Assembly: GCA_003518045.1 (NCBI GenBank)
Contig: DOZK01000022.1
Coordinates: 1-17,753 of the forward strand
Origin: Candidatus Nomurabacteria bacterium
GTDB taxonomy: Bacteria > Patescibacteriota > Minisyncoccia > Phycocordibacterales > UBA5272
Length of the DNA: 17,753 bases
Direction: 5' to 3'
The stretch's first letter is position 1. Each line of letters starts with the position of its first letter. Below the pieces are notes generated by a model that was not told where the DNA came from, did not search any database, and saw nothing but the letters and a program-made list of their open reading frames with translations. This document shows, in pieces, positions 13,991-17,753 of this stretch. Both the position numbers and the translations under genes were made by a program.

Positions 13991-14014
13991 TAAGAATTCT
14001 AAACCTGATGCGTC
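13991..14014 (+). promoter_or_regulatory. Possible ECF-type promoter upstream of the secreted protein
   Basis: TAAGAATTCTAAACCTGATG followed by CGTC (14011-14014). CGTC is a common ECF -10 core; the -35 is not a clear GGAAC type. It points towards the gene at 14220, about 200 bases away, with repeat R5 in between. Weak evidence from a single site. Confidence 0.25.
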
Positions 14015-14071
14015 TTCTTTATAGGTAGAGGATATGGGTTATAAAAAATCTTTAAGCTCATCTGACTTGCA

Positions 14072-14142
14072 TTTGTGTCATTCCAAACTTGATTTGGAAT
14101 CCAGGTGCTAGACACTGGATTCCAACTTTCGTTGGAATGACA
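14072..14142. repeat. Dispersed repeat copy R5, two-armed
   Basis: The left arm TTGTGTCATTCC..GGAATCCAGG and the right arm GACACTGGATTCC..GGAATGACAG are inverted relative to each other around GTGCTA. The arm tips (AAACTTGATTT and AACTTTCGTT) differ from the GC-rich tips of R2, so the outer and inner consensus bases are conserved while the tips vary. Confidence 0.7.
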
Positions 14143-14219
14143 GAACTCGCACAAGAAAATTATATAGCCTAAATGCTCAAAATATATAACTTAGGAAATT
14201 AATAATTAATAAACAACTT

Positions 14220-15230
14220 ATGAAAAAAATAAATATTAAAAATGGTTTAAGTGCATCAATTATTGCCTTAATGGTATTAACTCCGGCTTTTGCATTTGCA
14301 AAAGAAAATGAAAATAATAGAGAAAATAATAGAAACGTGGTTAAAACGTCTTCTGAAGTTCGTATATCAAATTCATCAGAAAATGAAAGTGACGAGGATG
14401 ATGGAGATAAGGAAAATTCTTCAAACAACTCATCAGCGAATAGTTCATCTAAAAAAGAAGACAAAGATGATAATGAAAACTCTAATAAAGAACACGATAA
14501 GGCTAACTTAGGAATGTGTTTAAAGACATTAAGAGGTATGACTATAGCGGATATATTAAGTCTTAATCTAGCTAATACAACAAAACTTTCTGAAATTTGT
14601 TTTGGTAAAGTAGCTACAACTACTGATACAACATCGGATGTAACAGCTCCTGTAATCAATACCACAATAACAGAAGCAAGTACTTCAACAATTAAAGTTA
14701 CAGTAGCAACAAATGAAGCTTCAAAAGTTAAAGTATTCTATTCTACATCAGCAATTGATTCGACTTCATCAACATCACATGTAGAAAGCGTAGGATTTTT
14801 AACAACAACAGTATTAACTCTTACTAATTTAACACCAAATACAACTTATAATTTAGTTGTAGAAGTTAAAGATCAGTCAGGCAATACAAAAACTGGAAAT
14901 AATTTTACAGCAAAAACTACTGCATTATTAACACCAGCTCCAGTTATCAGTAATGTTACAGCTTCAACTGGAAGTACTACTATCGGTCTTTCATGGTTAA
15001 CAAGTCAATTAGCAACAAGTAAAGTTTTCGTTTCAACAACGTCTCCAGTTGATACAAGCACAACATCAACATCGTTTATAGAAAATCTTTCACTCGTTAC
15101 TAATCACGTTCTTACAATCCCTGGTCTTGTAGCCAACACAATTTATAACATGGTTATTCAATCAAAAGATGCTATTGGAAACATAGTAAATTCAATTGAA
15201 TTCCATGTAGCTACAACTCCAGCAGTTTAG
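14220..15230 (+). CDS. Secreted protein with two FN3-like domains
   Basis: This 336-aa protein has a signal peptide (MKKINIKNGLSASIIALMVL, probable cleavage after AFAFA near residue 27). Residues 28-95 are a disordered Glu/Asn/Ser/Asp/Lys linker. A short conserved-looking block follows (LGMCLKTLRGMTIADILSLN, with two cysteines about 30 residues apart). Two beta-rich domains of about 90 residues come next (about 150-240 and 243-335), each starting AP(V)I and ending in a YNLVVEVKDQSGN or YNMVIQSKDAIGN strand, typical of fibronectin type III-like modules. It likely acts at the cell surface, perhaps in adhesion; no enzyme domain is seen. It is divergent from the sigma operon. No Shine-Dalgarno is present near the ATG. 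Confidence 0.8.
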   Translation: MKKINIKNGLSASIIALMVLTPAFAFAKENENNRENNRNVVKTSSEVRISNSSENESDEDDGDKENSSNNSSANSSSKKEDKDDNENSNKEHDKANLGMCLKTLRGMTIADILSLNLANTTKLSEICFGKVATTTDTTSDVTAPVINTTITEASTSTIKVTVATNEASKVKVFYSTSAIDSTSSTSHVESVGFLTTTVLTLTNLTPNTTYNLVVEVKDQSGNTKTGNNFTAKTTALLTPAPVISNVTASTGSTTIGLSWLTSQLATSKVFVSTTSPVDTSTTSTSFIENLSLVTNHVLTIPGLVANTIYNMVIQSKDAIGNIVNSIEFHVATTPAV

Positions 15231-15268
15231 TCTTTAAAAAAATCTAATCACCCAGAGAAAATTCAAAC

Positions 15269-15302
15269 AAAGTAAAACCTCTCGAAAGAGAGGTTTTACT
15301 TT
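15269..15302. terminator. Bidirectional intrinsic terminator
   Basis: A perfect 15-bp stem (AAAGTAAAACCTCTC with GAGAGGTTTTACTTT) closes a GAAA tetraloop. It lies between the convergent genes ending at 15230 and 15311 and ends in T-rich sequence on either strand. Confidence 0.9.
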
Positions 15303-15310
15303 GTAAAAAA

Positions 15311-16096
15311 TTATAACTTACCGGCTTTTACACACTCAAGTAATTCTGCATGGACAAGACCGTTTGAGGCAATAAAACCTAATCCTTCTTGGTCATATCG
15401 TCTCTCTTCTCCATTTAAATCAGTAACTTTTCCACCTGCTTCTTCAATAATTATTTTTAGTGCTGCGACATCGTGAGCATAAGGACCATAAAATACAGTT
15501 CCGGAAAACTTTCCATTTGATATTTGAATACTGCCATATACTACCGAAAGTAATTTCATTACTTTGCATTTCTTTTCACTTAATAGCTTGAGAAGTGGTA
15601 AATTTGAAAATCCCATGCTTTTCCCAGAGCCTTCTGTATTTAAATATGTATTAAATAAAGTTGTATCTTTAGTTACAAAAATCTTTTCTCCATTTCTATA
15701 TGCACCACCATCTTTATATGCCCAGTACATATTTTTCATTATTGGGTCATTCACAATTCCAAGAATTGGCTGGCCATTTGATTGGTCGACTAATGCAAGT
15801 GAGAAAGTAAATATTGGTAACCCATTTGAAAACGGCATAGTCCCATCGATTGGGTCGCAAACCCAAATATATTTTGAATTTTCTTTTATATTACTTTTTT
15901 CTTCACCTAAAATACTGTGTTCAGGAAATGCAGAATTAACTCTTTCTATAACTAAATCATTAATTAATTTATCTGCTTCTGTTACCGGTGAAAAATCACT
16001 TTTCATTGTTACTTCAGTTTCAAAACTAAAATATTTAAGAGCGATTACAGCCGACTCTTCCGCCAAAGACTTTGCAAATTTAAGGTATTCTTCCAT
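15311..16096 (-). CDS. Inositol-monophosphatase-family phosphatase
   Basis: This 261-aa Mg-dependent phosphatase has all metal-binding motifs: GEE (64-66), DPIDGT (81-86) and the C-terminal HDVAALKIIIEEAGGKVTD, with D209 as third metal ligand. Family members remove phosphate from inositol monophosphate, histidinol phosphate, 3'-phosphoadenosine phosphate or fructose bisphosphate; the sequence alone does not decide. The GT after DPID is followed by MPF rather than the more usual xNF. The ATG at 16096 follows a perfect extended -10 (TGA TATAAT) by seven bases, so the mRNA is predicted to be leaderless. It stands alone. Confidence 0.88.
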   Translation of the reverse strand: MEEYLKFAKSLAEESAVIALKYFSFETEVTMKSDFSPVTEADKLINDLVIERVNSAFPEHSILGEEKSNIKENSKYIWVCDPIDGTMPFSNGLPIFTFSLALVDQSNGQPILGIVNDPIMKNMYWAYKDGGAYRNGEKIFVTKDTTLFNTYLNTEGSGKSMGFSNLPLLKLLSEKKCKVMKLLSVVYGSIQISNGKFSGTVFYGPYAHDVAALKIIIEEAGGKVTDLNGEERRYDQEGLGFIASNGLVHAELLECVKAGKL

Positions 16097-16103
16097 GGTT
16101 TTT

Positions 16104-16112
16104 ATTATATCA
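16104..16112 (-). promoter_or_regulatory. Extended -10 promoter of the phosphatase gene (leaderless geometry)
   Basis: TGA TATAAT (hexamer 16109-16104) ends seven bases before the ATG. Confidence 0.65.
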
Positions 16113-16165
16113 AATAATAAACTAAATTATCATTTTTTACTTGTAATAATAAGAATGGAAATACC

Positions 16166-16174
16166 TGTGGATAA
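16166..16174 (-). promoter_or_regulatory. DnaA-box match
   Basis: TGTGGATAA on the plus strand is TTATCCACA on the minus strand, the consensus DnaA box. It lies two bases upstream of the -35 of the plus-strand promoter at 16177. Only one box was seen here, so this is not an origin. Confidence 0.4.
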
Positions 16175-16176
16175 CC

Positions 16177-16205
16177 TTGACTTTTATATTTTCAGAGTGT
16201 ATAAT
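16177..16205 (+). promoter_or_regulatory. Near-consensus sigma70 promoter without a downstream gene
   Basis: TTGACT (16177-16182), 17 bases, then TATAAT (16200-16205) with a TG overlapping the extended position. Transcription is predicted from about 16212, straight into the hairpin at 16219. Confidence 0.65.
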
Positions 16206-16211
16206 ACAAAC

Positions 16212-16255
16212 ATCCTTCGAAAACGTCGCGCTCCGCGGCGTTTTCATTTTCTTGA
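16212..16255 (+). ncRNA. Possible very short transcript ending in a hairpin
   Basis: The promoter at 16177 is followed within ten bases of the predicted start by a 12-bp hairpin and ATTTTCTTGATTTT. The product would be about 45 nt without an open frame. It could be a small RNA or the remains of a gene lost between promoter and terminator. Confidence 0.3.
16219..16245. terminator. Bidirectional hairpin downstream of the NYN gene
   Basis: A 12-bp stem (GAAAACGTCGCG with CGCGGCGTTTTC, one G-U pair) and a three-base loop. On the minus strand it follows the NYN stop by 12 bases and ends in GTTTTC; on the plus strand it is followed by ATTTTCTTG. Confidence 0.75.
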
Positions 16256-16257
16256 TT

Positions 16258-16872
16258 TTAATCTTTTTTAATTCTAAATTTAAGATTATTTATTTCTAAA
16301 AAATCTACTAATAAAGGTTTTTCTTTAACTAGATTTTTTAATTTCGTTGAATATCTAGAATAAGTCATGCCGGCTGTTATTTTCTTTTCTGCGTGAGAAA
16401 CAATTTTAACTTTAACTCCTTTTTCTATTACATTTCTTATAACAAATTCAAAATCACCATCACCAGTAAAAATAAAAAATTCTTTTTCTTCGCCTTCTGC
16501 TTTATCTGACATTTCCAAAACATCAACTGTAAGTTCCACATCACAGTTAGCTTTTTTCTCATAACCCATATCGATGACTTGAGCATTTTCAGTTTTACAT
16601 GAATAACATATAAAACTATGCTGTTTATCTTTTTTCTTATAGGCCATCACCACTTTACTTCTAACAATGGCTCCATCTAATATTCCTAATTTTTCAAACT
16701 CTTTGGCTGTATCAGTGTCTCCATTATTAATCCCTGTGTAAAAAAATATTTTTTCACAACCTTTTTCATATCTTAAATAGTTATATAATTTATTCCAATC
16801 TACAAAAAATCCTAGCATTGATTGAGCTGTAGAGGCAGTATTTTGTATATCTATAAAAGCGTATCTTTTCAT
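16258..16872 (-). CDS. NYN-domain (LabA/DUF88-like) ribonuclease
   Basis: This 204-aa PIN-like NYN domain protein has acidic metal-binding residues in the expected order: D8 in YAFIDIQN, D111 and D117 in CDVELTVDVLE, and GDGDFEFVI (137-145). Such proteins are putative single-strand RNA endonucleases, although LabA-type members have been tied to regulation. The canonical DxxN opening is DIQN. A CYSC pair (89-92) sits in an insertion before the CDVE motif, which is not a usual part of the fold and may be a redox or half-zinc site. The start is supported by an extended -10 (TGA TATAAT) seven bases upstream. Confidence 0.85.
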   Translation of the reverse strand: MKRYAFIDIQNTASTAQSMLGFFVDWNKLYNYLRYEKGCEKIFFYTGINNGDTDTAKEFEKLGILDGAIVRSKVVMAYKKKDKQHSFICYSCKTENAQVIDMGYEKKANCDVELTVDVLEMSDKAEGEEKEFFIFTGDGDFEFVIRNVIEKGVKVKIVSHAEKKITAGMTYSRYSTKLKNLVKEKPLLVDFLEINNLKFRIKKD

Positions 16873-16879
16873 TAATTAA

Positions 16880-16888
16880 ATTATATCA
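16880..16888 (-). promoter_or_regulatory. Extended -10 promoter of the NYN gene (leaderless geometry)
   Basis: TGA TATAAT (hexamer 16885-16880) ends seven bases before the ATG. The seven bases are TTTAATTA, purely A/T apart from none that could pair with 16S rRNA. Confidence 0.65.
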
Positions 16889-17000
16889 TCAATTAACTAT
16901 TCCCTATGCGTTAAATGGATAAATTCATTACTTTTGGACTCAAAAAGTTGTTTTATAACGACTGGTCTTACATCCATTATTTGTTTAAAAATTAGAAATG

Positions 17001-17043
17001 AAAAAAGCCACCAGGGTGATGTCTTTTTTCACCTAGTGGCTTT
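17001..17043 (-). terminator. Intrinsic terminator of cassette C
   Basis: On the minus strand AAAGCCACTAGGTGA pairs with TCACCCTGGTGGCTTT (one bulge and one G-U pair), and TTTTTT follows. It lies about 35 bases after the stop at 17078. Confidence 0.85.
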
Positions 17044-17077
17044 ATGGTAAATTTTTACCGAAACATGACGCGTTTGC

Positions 17078-17659
17078 TCAGTATGAAAATTTCGATACCG
17101 TCAAAGCATCGCTGACGATGTTAAAGATTAGCTTCTTGAGTGCCATGTACTGATCGATGGACATGCCGACAAATTCGCGAGCCGCAATCATGTGGATTGT
17201 GTTGGCGTCGGTTATCAACTCCCAGTCGCCCTTGGTCAGTAGTTCGCACTCACGCATTACCTGCGCGCAAAGTAGGTGGTCCCCGATTTCCGGCAACCCA
17301 GTAAGTGCCCAGATTTCTTCGGGATTGACCGAAGACCGGATACCCCCGCCCCATTCGTTAACGCTGGGGTTCCGAAGTTCCATACTTGCCTTGCACTTCG
17401 GGGACGCTAGCAAGAGACGAACTTTTATCACCACGATTTTGGCAGACGTTTCGGGACGCGGTAGAAAACCAAGGGCCTGAGTGTTGCAACCCATGCTAGG
17501 GCCGTCAGAAACAACGTGGCTAAGGACGCCGGTGTGCTTTGGCACGCCGTTATCATCGTAGGCAACGATGTTCTTGCCAAAAGATGCCCATCCGATGGTC
17601 GATATTGCCGGCCAGGCTTCTTGCAGAAGTTTATTGAATTGAGGGACAGAACTTTTCAT
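17078..17659 (-). CDS. 193-aa hypothetical protein (G+C-rich cassette C)
   Basis: This protein is not recognised. It is soluble, with mixed composition and six cysteines, no signal peptide and no membrane helix. Notable stretches are VVSDGPSMGCNTQALGFLPR (about residues 49-68), a beta-like KIVVIKVRLLLASPK (73-88), GLPEIGDHLLCAQVMRECELL and a helical C-terminus (IDQYMALKKLIFNIVSDAL). It has the strongest translation signal in the window, TAAGGAGA eight bases before the ATG, and the highest G+C seen in a gene here (34 of 60 in 17341-17400, against 8 of 60 in 16261-16320 of the neighbouring NYN gene). It is a complete single-gene unit with promoter and terminator. Base composition suggests recent acquisition or a special expression class. 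Confidence 0.75.
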   Translation of the reverse strand: MKSSVPQFNKLLQEAWPAISTIGWASFGKNIVAYDDNGVPKHTGVLSHVVSDGPSMGCNTQALGFLPRPETSAKIVVIKVRLLLASPKCKASMELRNPSVNEWGGGIRSSVNPEEIWALTGLPEIGDHLLCAQVMRECELLTKGDWELITDANTIHMIAAREFVGMSIDQYMALKKLIFNIVSDALTVSKFSY

Positions 17660-17692
17660 CGCGGTTTCTCCTTAAGTGTTGCGAAGGATTAA

Positions 17693-17721
17693 TTTATAAC
17701 ATAAAAAATGAGTTTTGTCTA
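17693..17721 (-). promoter_or_regulatory. Sigma70-type promoter of cassette C
   Basis: TAGACA (17721-17716), exactly 17 bases, then TATAAA (17698-17693) preceded by TGT. The leader would be about 25-30 nt and carries the strong ribosome site. 17722-17753 holds nothing further that I can support. Confidence 0.7.
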
Positions 17722-17753
17722 GCGGGGTACCCTGAATTCTCGCCCTAATCGCA

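Noticed and set aside
16166..16174. Replication origin
   Set aside because: A single DnaA box without further boxes, AT-rich unwinding element or dnaA/dnaN nearby is not enough.
15564..16271. Large plus-strand frame antisense to the phosphatase gene
   Set aside because: The minus strand carries all catalytic motifs of an inositol-monophosphatase-family enzyme; the plus frame is a shadow without any recognisable feature.

Overview
The window looks like chromosomal DNA from a small-genome bacterium of the Candidate Phyla Radiation (Patescibacteria), probably Parcubacteria-like. This is inferred from gene content and style, not from a marker-gene tree: a very short DnaX, an ECF sigma factor translationally coupled to a DUF5667 membrane protein, an FtsQ-like protein next to serS and a dihydrouridine synthase, AT-rich genes with mostly minimal gaps, and many short dispersed intergenic repeats. 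UGA is used as a stop (for example at the end of the sigma factor gene), so the UGA-glycine code of Gracilibacteria/Absconditabacteria does not apply.

Layout. 152-1625 (minus): dnaX followed by a DUF5680 protein. 1815-2678 (plus): EamA-type transporter. 2694-3294: a G+C-richer single-gene cassette (unknown membrane-anchored protein), then a 29-bp inverted-repeat MITE-like element. 3456-6786 (minus): serS, an ftsQ-like gene and dus. 6921-7630 (minus): two small genes, one for a 68-aa membrane protein and one for a 54-aa Pro/Thr/Val/Glu-rich protein, each with its own terminator. 7632-8205: an RNA-rich, gene-free stretch with tRNA-Ala(UGC), a strongly folded unidentified element that carries a copy of the tRNA 3' end, and two decayed repeats of the tRNA 5' end. 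8355-10595 (minus): small conserved membrane protein and FAD-linked oxidase. 10684-11137: second G+C-rich cassette (three-helix membrane protein). 11172-13891 (minus): ECF sigma factor, DUF5667 protein, MazG-like pyrophosphohydrolase and an S66/MccF-like peptidase. 14220-15230 (plus): a secreted two-domain FN3-like protein, divergent from the sigma operon. 15311-16872 (minus): inositol-monophosphatase-family enzyme, a promoter-hairpin pair with a DnaA box, and a NYN nuclease. 16999-17721: third G+C-rich cassette (193-aa unknown protein).

Two expression styles coexist. The AT-rich genes mostly have a -10 hexamer, usually extended with TGn, ending only 6-10 nt before the start codon, which predicts leaderless or nearly leaderless mRNAs. 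The G+C-richer orphan genes instead have a -35/-10 pair with an exact 17-nt spacer, a real leader, usually a Shine-Dalgarno sequence, and a private hairpin terminator whose stem begins with GCCAC. This contrast and the tRNA-Ala RNA locus are the most interesting aspects of the window.
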